Below, in pieces: positions 27,928-36,250 of a stretch of DNA of 64,000 nt. How positions within the stretch are numbered: the stretch's first letter is position 1; every line of letters starts with the position of its first letter. The stretch is from Hyphobacterium marinum. GTDB lineage: Bacteria > Pseudomonadota > Alphaproteobacteria > Caulobacterales > Maricaulaceae. Below the pieces are notes generated by a model. That model searched no databases. It saw nothing but the letters and a program-made list of their open reading frames with translations, and was not told the origin of the DNA. The position numbers and the translations under genes are program-made. The stretch lies in NCBI RefSeq assembly GCF_036330325.1, contig NZ_JAZDRO010000003.1:310001-374000 (forward strand), read 5' to 3'.

Positions 27928-28295
27928 CCCGCCACCGGATTGACGACGCGGACCTGGCTTCCGGGCCGGACGCCGAGTTCTTCAAACCCCCACGGGATTT
28001 CCACGCCATTGGGTAACAGCGCGCGGCAGTAGTCTTCGCGCGTGCGTTCAATCGTGACGTCGTGCTCGCCGCCGCGCCGGCGGACCGTAACCGCGAAGTC
28101 GCCCTTCTGCGTGCAACCGTTGGACGCCACCCGAACGACCAGAATGTCGTTGCCCACGATACGCGCGTCGAGAATGGTTTCCAGCCGCGCCGTTTCGTCT
28201 TCCCTGTTTCCGCCCGGCACCCCCGGTATCCGCTGAACCGTCGAACAGGCCGAAAGGGCAAGAAGACCGGAAAGGCAGAGCGCGCGGATGAGCAT
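27924..28295 (-). CDS. small lipoprotein, hypothetical
   Basis: 123 residues. The signal MLIRALCLSGLLALSAC has a clean lipobox with Cys17. The mature part includes ILDARIVGNDILVVRVASNG, two further cysteines (NGCTQKGD and EDYCRALL) that may pair, and GSQVRVVNPVAG at the end. AGGAGA nine bases before the ATG supports the start. The pattern recurs in Hyphomonadaceae-like genomes as far as I can recall, but no function is known to me. Confidence 0.75.
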   Translation of the reverse strand: MLIRALCLSGLLALSACSTVQRIPGVPGGNREDETARLETILDARIVGNDILVVRVASNGCTQKGDFAVTVRRRGGEHDVTIERTREDYCRALLPNGVEIPWGFEELGVRPGSQVRVVNPVAG

Positions 28296-28375
28296 GGGAA
28301 TCGAGTCTCCTGAAAAGCGAAGGGGAATTGATCACACCGGGTGCGCCACTGGCAAGGCTGGGTTCCGGCAGTCAG

Positions 28376-28410
28376 GAAAAAAGGCGCGGAAATCCGGTTT
28401 CCGCGCCTTT
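28376..28410 (-). terminator. rho-independent terminator of rpsD
   Basis: On the minus strand AAGGCGCGGAAA pairs with TTTCCGCGCCTT around the five-base loop CCGGA and is followed by a run of T (CCTTTTTTC). It starts about 28 bases after the rpsD stop. This is the clearest factor-independent terminator in the window. Confidence 0.88.
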
Positions 28411-28438
28411 CTTCAATGTCAGTCTGAAACCGGACCGG

Positions 28439-29056
28439 TCAGGACGAATAGAATTCGACGACCAGGTTGGGTTCCATGCGGACCGGATACGGCACTTCCG
28501 CGAAATCCGGGGTGCGCACATAGGTCGCCTTCATCGCCTTGGCGTCGACATCGACATAATCGATGAAGTCACGCTCCTGGCTTTCCAGTGCTTCGAGCAC
28601 GAGGGCCATCTGACGCGACTTTTCGCGCACTTCGATGACGTCACCCGGCTTGCAGCGGAAGGACGCGATGTTGACCTTGCGGCCATTGACCTTGACGTGG
28701 CCGTGATTGACGAACTGGCGCGCGGCAAAGACGGTCGGCACGAATTTCGCGCGGTAGACGATGGCGTCCAGGCGGCTTTCCAGAAGACCGATCAGCTGTT
28801 CGGCGGTGTTACCGCGCAGGCGCTGGGCCTCGGCATAAATGCGGCGGAACTGCTTCTCGGTGATGTTGCCGTAATAGCCCTTCAGCTTCTGCTTCGCCAT
28901 CAGTTGCAGGCCGAAGTCGGACGTCTTGCCCTTGCGGCGTTGACCGTGCTGGCCGGGACCGTAGGGACGTGAATTGATCGGGCTTTTCGGACGACCCCAG
29001 ATGTTTTCGCCCATCCGGCGGTCGATTTTGTACTTTTGCGACTGGCGCTTTGACAT
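28439..29056 (-). CDS. rpsD: 30S ribosomal protein S4
   Basis: 205 residues: N-terminal MSKRQSQKYKIDRRMGENIW with RPYGPGQHGQ, then the S4 RNA-binding domain (LDAIVYRAKF, FVNHGHVKVNGRKVNIAS) and the conserved ending VVEFYSS. S4 starts assembly of the small subunit by binding 16S rRNA. The gene stands alone here, as in many alphaproteobacteria, with a strong terminator of its own. The 199 bases upstream carry its promoter region; no regulatory structure was recognised. Confidence 0.98.
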   Translation of the reverse strand: MSKRQSQKYKIDRRMGENIWGRPKSPINSRPYGPGQHGQRRKGKTSDFGLQLMAKQKLKGYYGNITEKQFRRIYAEAQRLRGNTAEQLIGLLESRLDAIVYRAKFVPTVFAARQFVNHGHVKVNGRKVNIASFRCKPGDVIEVREKSRQMALVLEALESQERDFIDYVDVDAKAMKATYVRTPDFAEVPYPVRMEPNLVVEFYSS

Positions 29057-29255
29057 GTCTTCTCTCTTTTGCGACGCGGCCCGGCAGGCTCCCGGATTGG
29101 ATCCTGCGATTGAAACGGCGGTTCACGCATCTTCCGTCACACACCAGCCCCACGGAGGCCGGTGAAGCGCGGGTTTTAGCCACGATGGGCGATATGTCAA
29201 CGGGCACAGGTGAGTGCGCCTTGCGGGCACGCACGATACGCCGTAACCAGCCTGC

Positions 29256-30359
29256 ATGTTTATTGCCTTCGCAGCATTCGCCCTCGCCATCACATCGGCT
29301 GGCTCCGCTCAGATCGAAGCCACCCTCCAGTCCCGCATCGACGCTGCCGTCGAACAGGGGGCTGCACCCGGCATCAGCGTCGCCGTCATTCTGCCGGACG
29401 GGGATGTGGTATGCGCTGTGGCCGGCATGGCCGACACCCGCACCCGGAGCCCGGTGACCTGCGAAACGCGTTTCCTCTCGGGCAGTGTCGGCAAGTCTGT
29501 CACGGCGCTGCTGGCCGTCCAGCTGGCCCGGAACGGCATGCTGGATCTCGACGCGCCGGTCTCGAACTGGCTGTCAGACCGCCCCTGGTGGGACCGGCTC
29601 CGCAATCGGGACGCCATCACGCTGCGCATGTTGCCCAATCACTCTGCAGGCGTGCCGGACTATCTCGAAGACATTGACTACTTTCTCGCCGGATTGACGC
29701 GCGGCGATCGCGGATTCGCTCCCGATGACACGATTGCCTTTGTCGCGAATGACCGCCCCTCAGGCGAGCCGGGTGCTCATTACGCCTATTCGGACACCCA
29801 CTACATCATGGCAGGGCTCGTTCTCGAGGTGGCCACGGGCCGAACTTACCACGAACTCCTCGACGAGACCGGTTTGCTCGATGAGGTCATGACCGACACC
29901 ACGCCGCTCGCCGGACGCCAGTTCGACCGGCTTGCCGATGGCCACGTTCCGGGACTGTTCGGACGAAGGCGCACCGCCACGGGTCACCGCCTGCACCGCA
30001 ATCTCGATCACGAATGGGCGGCAGGCGGGCTGGTCACGACACCGGCCGATCTCGCGCGATTGTTTGCCGCGCTCGGAGGTAGCGGAGCTGAAGCCGATGC
30101 CGGGCACATCATGCGCCGCGATATCAATGCCTTCAACGACGCCGGAACGAGCGGCTATGGGCTAGGCATCTTTGTCCGGCGCTATGAGACCGGCGAATAC
30201 CGGCTGTCTCATGGCGGCGATTTCGGCGGCTACCGGTCTGCAGCACTCTATGACAGCGAGACGAGGATCGCCCTTGCGGTCCAGGCCAATTCAAAGGGCT
30301 TCGAAGCCCCGGACTTTGCCTACGAGCTGATCGAAGCGATTGCAGCGTCCGCTGACTGA
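29256..30359 (+). CDS. exported serine hydrolase, class C beta-lactamase/S12 fold
   Basis: 367 residues, signal peptide MFIAFAAFALAITSAGSAQ. The catalytic set is SxxK at Ser77-Val-Gly-Lys80, Tyr178-Ser-Asp180 in the place of the usual YxN, and His319-Gly-Gly. The Asn-to-Asp change in the second motif is common among esterase or peptidase members, so the protein is more likely a D-peptidase or esterase than a resistance enzyme. The ribosome site is weak. It stands alone between rpsD and trmJ, both on the other strand. Confidence 0.86.
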   Translation: MFIAFAAFALAITSAGSAQIEATLQSRIDAAVEQGAAPGISVAVILPDGDVVCAVAGMADTRTRSPVTCETRFLSGSVGKSVTALLAVQLARNGMLDLDAPVSNWLSDRPWWDRLRNRDAITLRMLPNHSAGVPDYLEDIDYFLAGLTRGDRGFAPDDTIAFVANDRPSGEPGAHYAYSDTHYIMAGLVLEVATGRTYHELLDETGLLDEVMTDTTPLAGRQFDRLADGHVPGLFGRRRTATGHRLHRNLDHEWAAGGLVTTPADLARLFAALGGSGAEADAGHIMRRDINAFNDAGTSGYGLGIFVRRYETGEYRLSHGGDFGGYRSAALYDSETRIALAVQANSKGFEAPDFAYELIEAIAASAD

Positions 30360-30376
30360 CAACGCCGGACGCGAGC

Positions 30377-31114
30377 CTAGTCCTCCCGGACGATCCGGGC
30401 CTTGCCGCGGCCGAGGGCGAGCGCCTTGATCGCTCCGCGGAAGGTGCGGGCCTCCTGCTCGGTAAAGCGGGCGCGGGCCAGTGCGGCGCGCAGATTGTTG
30501 ACCATCAGCGGTGTCTTCTCCGGCGGGTGAAAGAACCCCGCCCGGTCGAGTTCCTCAATGAAGTGATCGTAGAGCCGTTCCATATCGGCCTTGCTCGCCG
30601 GGTCGCTTACAGGCTCGAAATCGTCGGGCGCAGGATCGCCAGCCCGCCACTCATAGGCGAGCACGCCAACCGTTTGGGCAAGATTGAGCGACGAGAAATC
30701 GCGTTCGACCGGCAGGGTAATGATCGCGTCCGCCCCCGACACCGCCTCGTTGGGCAAGCCCGACTTTTCACCTCCGAAAAGAATGCCGACTGCCTCGCCC
30801 GCCTCAGTCGCGGCGCGGGCTTCGGCCATGGCCTCGCGCGGGGTCAACACCCGCTTTTCCATCCCGCGCGGCCGGGCTGTAGTGGCGTAGATCCGCGTCA
30901 GATTGCCGATCGCATCGTCCAGCGTGTAGGTCAGCGTCGCGTTTTTCAGGACAGGAGAGCCGACCGCCACCGATTCCGCCTTCAGATTGGGCCAGCCATC
31001 GCGCGGATCGACGACCCTCAAGTCCGGCAGACCGAAATTCCCCATCACGCGCGCTGCTGCCCCGATATTTTCGCCCATCTGCGGCGTCACGAGAATGAAG
31101 GCTGGCGATGTCAT
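30377..31114 (-). CDS. trmJ: tRNA (cytidine/uridine-2'-O-)-methyltransferase TrmJ
   Basis: 245-residue SPOUT methyltransferase that modifies the 2'-O of position 32 in some tRNAs. Motif 1 NIGAAARVMGNFGLPDLRVV, motif 2 GILFGGEKSGLPN and motif 3 LNLAQTVGVLAYE are all present, followed by the C-terminal helical extension. Its ATG overlaps the stop of the upstream lipoprotein gene (ATGA). Confidence 0.9.
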   Translation of the reverse strand: MTSPAFILVTPQMGENIGAAARVMGNFGLPDLRVVDPRDGWPNLKAESVAVGSPVLKNATLTYTLDDAIGNLTRIYATTARPRGMEKRVLTPREAMAEARAATEAGEAVGILFGGEKSGLPNEAVSGADAIITLPVERDFSSLNLAQTVGVLAYEWRAGDPAPDDFEPVSDPASKADMERLYDHFIEELDRAGFFHPPEKTPLMVNNLRAALARARFTEQEARTFRGAIKALALGRGKARIVRED

Positions 31115-32559
31115 TGCGGGAATTCCAGTTCGCTCAATTGCCCGGCCTCGTCGAATACAGGGTTCAGTCCCGACGCCACCATCGCGGCGCGCAGTGCCGA
31201 TTCCGGATCAGCCAGACGACTACCGACCAGGGCCCGAAGCTGGTCGACCACGGCCGGGTCGGCCCCCAGCTCGATCAACGTCGCGAAATACATCTCACCA
31301 GTCGTGCCTGGTTGGTCCGTCGTGCGTCCGCCAACTGCCTCGCCAATGATGTAGATGTCGGCATCCGGCGTCGCCGCCCAGCTCATCAGGCCGATCAGGT
31401 CACCGCAGAGATAGCTGGCCTCATGGTCGCCGCGGCGCACCGCCTCGGTCAACGGACCAGCTGCCAGACTGCGCAGGCAGCCCGCATAGGACCGGCGGTA
31501 TTCGGCCAGACGTCGCCCTTCCGGGAGACCGTCAAGCGTGGCCAGAACGGCATTGGCCATCGTGTTGGCACCGCCTTCGGTGATCCAGGCATGGTCAGAG
31601 GTCGAGGCATAAAGACCCGCGGCATTCTGGAACAGGTGTACGCCTTCGTGGGCGAAGAACCATTGCAGATAGGCCAGTACCTGGGGGGATGGCTCCCGCA
31701 GGGCCTGACCGCTCGACTGCAGCATCAACAGCGACCGCGTCGCCCCGCCCTTGTTGGAAAAGCCGGGATTGTCATAGCCCTCGAATGCGAAGAACACGCT
31801 GGCCCGCTGCGGCAGCTCGAACCCCCACCCCGTTTCCAGCGCGCCGAAAATCGTCGCCAGATCAGAATCGAACCGTTCCCGGATCCAGGCCGGCAATGCC
31901 CCGTCGAGTACGCCGACAAAACTCTCGCCCGTCTCGATCTCGCCGTCGCCGATATAAACGAACGCGCCGTCGCCCTGGCTGATATCGTCGGCATGACCGG
32001 TCAGCACTTCGCCATTCATCACCATGCGGTCCGGCGAGACGATCCGGACGCCCAGGACGGGCTGCTCGCCACTCCAGGCCCGGATGTCGCCATCCAGCGC
32101 GAGGACCGCATCGCGGTCCGCGACAGGCAGGATTTCGAACTGGCCGGTAAACAGCGCCACCGCGCCATCGGAAAATTGAACGTAGGGCGAATAGTCGCCC
32201 GTAATCTGACCGAACCAGGGTTCGACAACGAAGCGCGCTTCGGTGCGCGGTCCGTCGAAGAGGAGCGTGTCAAAACCACCAACCCGCTCGAGCGTCACGC
32301 CATCGTCCAGCGACGCCCAGTGTGCAGTCCGATAATCGCCGCCCGACCGGGAGAAAAAATAGCCCGTTTGCGGTTCGGCGAAGCGATAGGCGACCTCGAA
32401 CCGTCCGTCATCAAGGGCAGTGACGACAGCGGTCACGCCCGTTCCGTCCAGCATCAAGCCGTCCGCCGACGCCGCGTCGTCGACAACCGCGGCCGGCGCG
32501 CCGCACGACATCAGCAGGAGCGCCGCAGCGCCGCCCGCAAACCAGGATTCAATTCGCAT
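31111..32559 (-). CDS. lipoprotein with HEXXH gluzincin-like motif
   Basis: 482 residues from the ATG at 32559 (GGGGA upstream). Lipobox LLLMSC, Cys19. The N-terminal 230 residues are beta-rich and unlike anything I recognise. The C-terminal half holds His304-Glu-Gly-Val-His308 followed by Glu328 in ITEGGAN, the HEXXH plus distal Glu layout of gluzincin zinc peptidases such as M1 and M61. Two Cys in YAGCLRS and SYLCGDL may pair. Upstream frame extension is unsupported. Coupling to trmJ by a four-base overlap is probably only transcriptional. A peptidase function is inference from the motif. Confidence 0.78.
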   Translation of the reverse strand: MRIESWFAGGAAALLLMSCGAPAAVVDDAASADGLMLDGTGVTAVVTALDDGRFEVAYRFAEPQTGYFFSRSGGDYRTAHWASLDDGVTLERVGGFDTLLFDGPRTEARFVVEPWFGQITGDYSPYVQFSDGAVALFTGQFEILPVADRDAVLALDGDIRAWSGEQPVLGVRIVSPDRMVMNGEVLTGHADDISQGDGAFVYIGDGEIETGESFVGVLDGALPAWIRERFDSDLATIFGALETGWGFELPQRASVFFAFEGYDNPGFSNKGGATRSLLMLQSSGQALREPSPQVLAYLQWFFAHEGVHLFQNAAGLYASTSDHAWITEGGANTMANAVLATLDGLPEGRRLAEYRRSYAGCLRSLAAGPLTEAVRRGDHEASYLCGDLIGLMSWAATPDADIYIIGEAVGGRTTDQPGTTGEMYFATLIELGADPAVVDQLRALVGSRLADPESALRAAMVASGLNPVFDEAGQLSELEFPQ

Positions 32560-32662
32560 AAGTGTCCCCGCAGACCCGTTCCTGCACTGGCCCATTTTGA
32601 CCTGTTCGCGCTTCCTGTTATAGCCCGCGCAACTCATCCTCAAATGACAAGGATTCCATCCG

Positions 32663-33880
32663 ATGGCCAAAATCAAAGTCGATACGCCGGTTGTCGAGCT
32701 CGACGGTGACGAGATGACCCGCATCATCTGGCAGATGATCAAGGACACACTGATCCTGCCCTATCTCGATATCGACCTGAAATACTACGATCTGTCGATC
32801 CAGAAGCGTGACGAGACCGACGACAAGATCACGGTCGAGGCCGCCGAGGCCATCAAGCATTACGGCGTAGGCGTGAAGTGCGCGACGATCACGCCGGACG
32901 AGGCCCGGGTCGAGGAATTCGGCCTGAAGAAAATGTGGCGCTCGCCCAACGGCACGATCCGAAACATTCTCGGCGGTGTGGTTTTCCGCGAACCGATCGT
33001 AATCTCCAACGTCCCGCGCCTGGTGCCGGGCTGGACCAAGCCGATGGTCGTCGGCCGGCATGCCTTCGGTGACCAGTACCGCGCGACCGATTTCAAGGTT
33101 CCGGGGCCGGGCAAGCTGACCATGAAATTCGAGCCCGAAGGCGGCGGCGAGCCGATGGAATTCGAAGTCTTTGACTTCCCCGCCTCCGGTGTCGCCATGG
33201 GCATGTACAATCTCGACGAGTCGATCCGCGACTTCGCCCGCGCCAGCCTGAACTATGGCCTGCAGCGCAAGTGGCCGGTCTACCTGTCGACCAAGAACAC
33301 GATCCTGAAAGCCTATGACGGCCGCTTCAAGGACCTGTTCCAGGAAGTCTATGACGCCGAATTCGCCGAAAGCTTCACCGCCGCCGGCATCTCCTACGAA
33401 CACCGCCTGATCGATGACATGGTTGCCGCCGCGATGAAGTGGTCGGGCGGCTTCGTCTGGGCGTGCAAGAACTACGATGGAGATGTCCAGTCCGACACCG
33501 TTGCGCAGGGCTTCGGCTCGCTGGGCCTGATGACCTCGGTGCTGATGAGCCCCGATGGCAAGACGGTCGAAGCCGAGGCCGCGCACGGCACGGTGACGCG
33601 TCACTACCGCCAGCATCAACGCGGCGAGCAGACCTCGACCAACTCGATCGCGTCAATCTTTGCCTGGACGCAGGGCCTCCACCACCGCGGCCGCATGGAC
33701 GGCAACGAGGCCGTGATGGGCTTTGCCGACAAGCTTGAAGACACGATCATCAAGACGGTCGAAGCCGGCTACATGACCAAGGACCTCGCCCTCCTCGTCG
33801 GCGATCAGCAAGGCTGGCTGACGACGGAAGGTTTCCTCGAGAAGGTTGCCGAGCGTTTCGAAACCGCCATGAAGGGCTGA
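32663..33880 (+). CDS. icd: NADP-dependent isocitrate dehydrogenase
   Basis: 405-residue enzyme of the eukaryote-like class found in alphaproteobacteria, oxidising isocitrate to 2-oxoglutarate in the TCA cycle. Start MAKIKVDTPVVELDGDEMTR. Substrate-binding segment WRSPNGTIRNILGG, the metal-site region YDGDVQSDTVAQGFGSLG, and cofactor segment EAEAAHGTVTRHYR. The gene is divergent from the lipoprotein gene, with 103 bases between the starts. Confidence 0.97.
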   Translation: MAKIKVDTPVVELDGDEMTRIIWQMIKDTLILPYLDIDLKYYDLSIQKRDETDDKITVEAAEAIKHYGVGVKCATITPDEARVEEFGLKKMWRSPNGTIRNILGGVVFREPIVISNVPRLVPGWTKPMVVGRHAFGDQYRATDFKVPGPGKLTMKFEPEGGGEPMEFEVFDFPASGVAMGMYNLDESIRDFARASLNYGLQRKWPVYLSTKNTILKAYDGRFKDLFQEVYDAEFAESFTAAGISYEHRLIDDMVAAAMKWSGGFVWACKNYDGDVQSDTVAQGFGSLGLMTSVLMSPDGKTVEAEAAHGTVTRHYRQHQRGEQTSTNSIASIFAWTQGLHHRGRMDGNEAVMGFADKLEDTIIKTVEAGYMTKDLALLVGDQQGWLTTEGFLEKVAERFETAMKG

Positions 33881-33906
33881 GAAGGAAGGGTACGGGCAGG
33901 TCCGGA

Positions 33907-34422
33907 ATGAACGCTTTTCTGGTTTCCGTCCTGAGCGGCCTCGTGGCTGCGATTCTGTTTGAAGCGATCCGCTCGCCGCATTTGCGGCGGCGGATCGGCT
34001 CCCTCCTCATGTCCCGCCAAGGCGAGACCGTGCCCGCACCGGCGATTTCTCCCGTCTGGCTGTCGGTCCGGATTGTCGTTACCGTCATCGGGGCCTTTGT
34101 CGGCGGCAGTTTCCTCGCCGCCATTCTGGAACAACTTGGCCATGCTCCGATCGCTCTTGGAGAGGTCGCGGGCATTCTGTTGGCCGCAATTGCCGGTCTG
34201 GGGGCCTGGAGCGCCGGCCGGACAGCGCGCCGCCTGATCCGGGTGACCGTTTCCTTCAGCATATCGCTGACGCTGATTCTCTTCGTTCTGTTGCCCGTAT
34301 TGCGGCCGACCGGATGGCTGGACCCGCCGGCCGCCGCCATCGCCCTGTTATTTCTGGTCTATCTCGCACTCTGGGAAGGGCTGGGTCTCCTGCCTGCGCT
34401 GAAAGCCGGCGAACCCCGGTAA
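33907..34422 (+). CDS. hypothetical membrane protein (171 aa)
   Basis: Four to five hydrophobic segments (residues about 4-20, 50-72, 84-98, 108-126 and 138-160) with short charged loops such as RSPHLRRRIG. No domain is recognised. It follows icd by 26 bases on the same strand and may be read through from it; it converges on the antiporter gene. Confidence 0.7.
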   Translation: MNAFLVSVLSGLVAAILFEAIRSPHLRRRIGSLLMSRQGETVPAPAISPVWLSVRIVVTVIGAFVGGSFLAAILEQLGHAPIALGEVAGILLAAIAGLGAWSAGRTARRLIRVTVSFSISLTLILFVLLPVLRPTGWLDPPAAAIALLFLVYLALWEGLGLLPALKAGEPR

Positions 34423-34461
34423 GACCTGCGCGAGCCAGTCTGGCTCAGTGACACAACAAAT

Positions 34462-36195
34462 CTAGTCGCTCTCCAGATCCGGTTCGGCATAACTCGCCTC
34501 GCGTACCTGCGCGAGCCGGGCGCGGGCCGCATCGGGTGACAAGCCGAACTCCTGCAGTGCCCGGCCCGCAAGCTGAAGGCCGACTTCGACTGTTTCGTGG
34601 ATGACGAAATCGGCACCGGCTGCGAGCAGCCGGTCTGCATGGTCCCGGTCGCGCGCCCGTGCGATGAACCGTGCGCCCGGTGCTGACTGTTTCAGCGCCT
34701 TTGCCAGTTTCTCGGCCTTTGCCGCATCATCGAGCGTGATGATCACAAGCGCCGCCTGTGCCGCATCGGCCTTGGCCAGCGTTTCGGACCGGCTGGCGTC
34801 ACCATAGAAAATCTCGACCCCGCGATCCTGGCAGGCCGAGACCCGTTCCGGGTCGATATCCAGCGCCAACACATCGGCATTCTCGCTGGCCAGCAGCTCA
34901 CCAATCGTGCGTCCGACCCGGCCATAACCGGCAATGATGACATGACCCTGCCGGCCGCCGGGCCGTTGTTCCGGACCGTCCACCTCATGATCGGCCGGGG
35001 CGAGCTTTCGCGCCGCATGGCTGCCCAGTCGCGCGAGCAGCGGCGTTGCCAGCATCGACAGGCCGGCAATGGCGGTGATCATCCCGCCGATACCCGGCGC
35101 CAGCACGCTGGCCGCGATCGCCGCCCCGACGACAACAAAGGCAAACTCCCCGCCCGGTCCGATCAGCCCTGCGACCTGGACGGCCCGCCCAGAGGGCAAG
35201 CCGAATCCGCGCGCTGCGGCGAAGACGATACCGCCCTTCAGTACAATAAGCCCGGCCGCCAGACCGGCAATCAGGGGCAGGTTGGGCAGCAGACCGACCG
35301 GATCGAGGCTCATCCCGACCGTCATGAAGAAGAGGCCCAGCAGCAGCCCCTTGAAGGGTTCGAGGTCGATCTCGATCTGCGGGCCATATTCCGTCTCGCC
35401 CAGCAGAAGCCCGCTGAGGAAGGCCCCGAGCGCCAGCGACAGGCCCGCCCATCCGGTCAGGCCGGCCGCGCCGATAATGGCCAGAAAGGTCAGGGCCAGC
35501 ATCATGTCCCGGCCGCCGGCGGACGCCGCAAGCCGGAAGGCCCGGCGAGCGATGAACCGCCCGACCAGGAAGATCAGGCCCACCGCCAGCAGGCCGGCGA
35601 CCAACGCCTCGCCCAGTGCGGCAAAAATGCGTGTCCCCTCCCCGACACCGAGGAAGGCCACGGTCATCAGGATGGGCGCGACCATCAGATCCTGGAACAG
35701 GAGGACGGAAAAAGCCGTGCGCCCGGTCGCACTCGCCGCCTGGCGGGATTCGGTCAGCAATTGCATGACGATCGCCGTCGACGACAGGGACAGCGCGAGC
35801 CCTGCCACTAGCGCCGCCGCGGGTGGCAGGCCAAGGAGCGCGGCGGCACCCGCGATGAGGGCGGCCGAGGCAATGACCTGCAGCCCGCCGAGCCCGAAGA
35901 CATAGCGGCGCAGCGCCCACAATCGTTCGAACGACAACTCCAGCCCGATCAGAAACAGCAGGAAGAGCACACCGAGTTCGGCAAAGGGCTCGACCGCATG
36001 CGGATCGCCGATGGTAACAAATTCGAGGAAGGGAAGTTCGCCAGCGAACCGGCCGAGCCCGAAAGGACCGAGCGCAATTCCCGTGACCAGGAAGGCAAAT
36101 ACGGCGCTTTGACCCAGGGCACGGAAGACCGGTGCCGCGACACCTGCCGCGACCAGGAAGACGACAACGTCCTTCAACCAGGGCTGAGTGTCCAC
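34462..36195 (-). CDS. CPA2-family cation:proton antiporter with RCK (TrkA-N) domain
   Basis: 577 residues: an N-terminal Na+/H+ exchanger domain with about 12 membrane segments (residues about 5-375; for example LLFLIGLELSFERL and LSLSSTAIVMQLL), and a cytosolic RCK domain from about residue 405, opening HVIIAGYGRVGRTIGELL, the NAD(H)-binding Rossmann loop. This is the KefB/KefC/YbaL layout, a potassium or glutathione-gated K+/H+ exchanger. KefC-specific gating cannot be proved from the sequence. Confidence 0.92.
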   Translation of the reverse strand: MDTQPWLKDVVVFLVAAGVAAPVFRALGQSAVFAFLVTGIALGPFGLGRFAGELPFLEFVTIGDPHAVEPFAELGVLFLLFLIGLELSFERLWALRRYVFGLGGLQVIASAALIAGAAALLGLPPAAALVAGLALSLSSTAIVMQLLTESRQAASATGRTAFSVLLFQDLMVAPILMTVAFLGVGEGTRIFAALGEALVAGLLAVGLIFLVGRFIARRAFRLAASAGGRDMMLALTFLAIIGAAGLTGWAGLSLALGAFLSGLLLGETEYGPQIEIDLEPFKGLLLGLFFMTVGMSLDPVGLLPNLPLIAGLAAGLIVLKGGIVFAAARGFGLPSGRAVQVAGLIGPGGEFAFVVVGAAIAASVLAPGIGGMITAIAGLSMLATPLLARLGSHAARKLAPADHEVDGPEQRPGGRQGHVIIAGYGRVGRTIGELLASENADVLALDIDPERVSACQDRGVEIFYGDASRSETLAKADAAQAALVIITLDDAAKAEKLAKALKQSAPGARFIARARDRDHADRLLAAGADFVIHETVEVGLQLAGRALQEFGLSPDAARARLAQVREASYAEPDLESD

Positions 36196-36250
36196 GCGCG
36201 GCGCTCCCGATTCTCCAATCCGGTGAGCCTAGCGCATTTCGCGGCGCGGT

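Noticed and set aside
34430..34447. GAGCCA/TGGCTC hairpin between the membrane protein and antiporter genes
   Set aside because: Only six pairs and no T-run; too weak to call a terminator.
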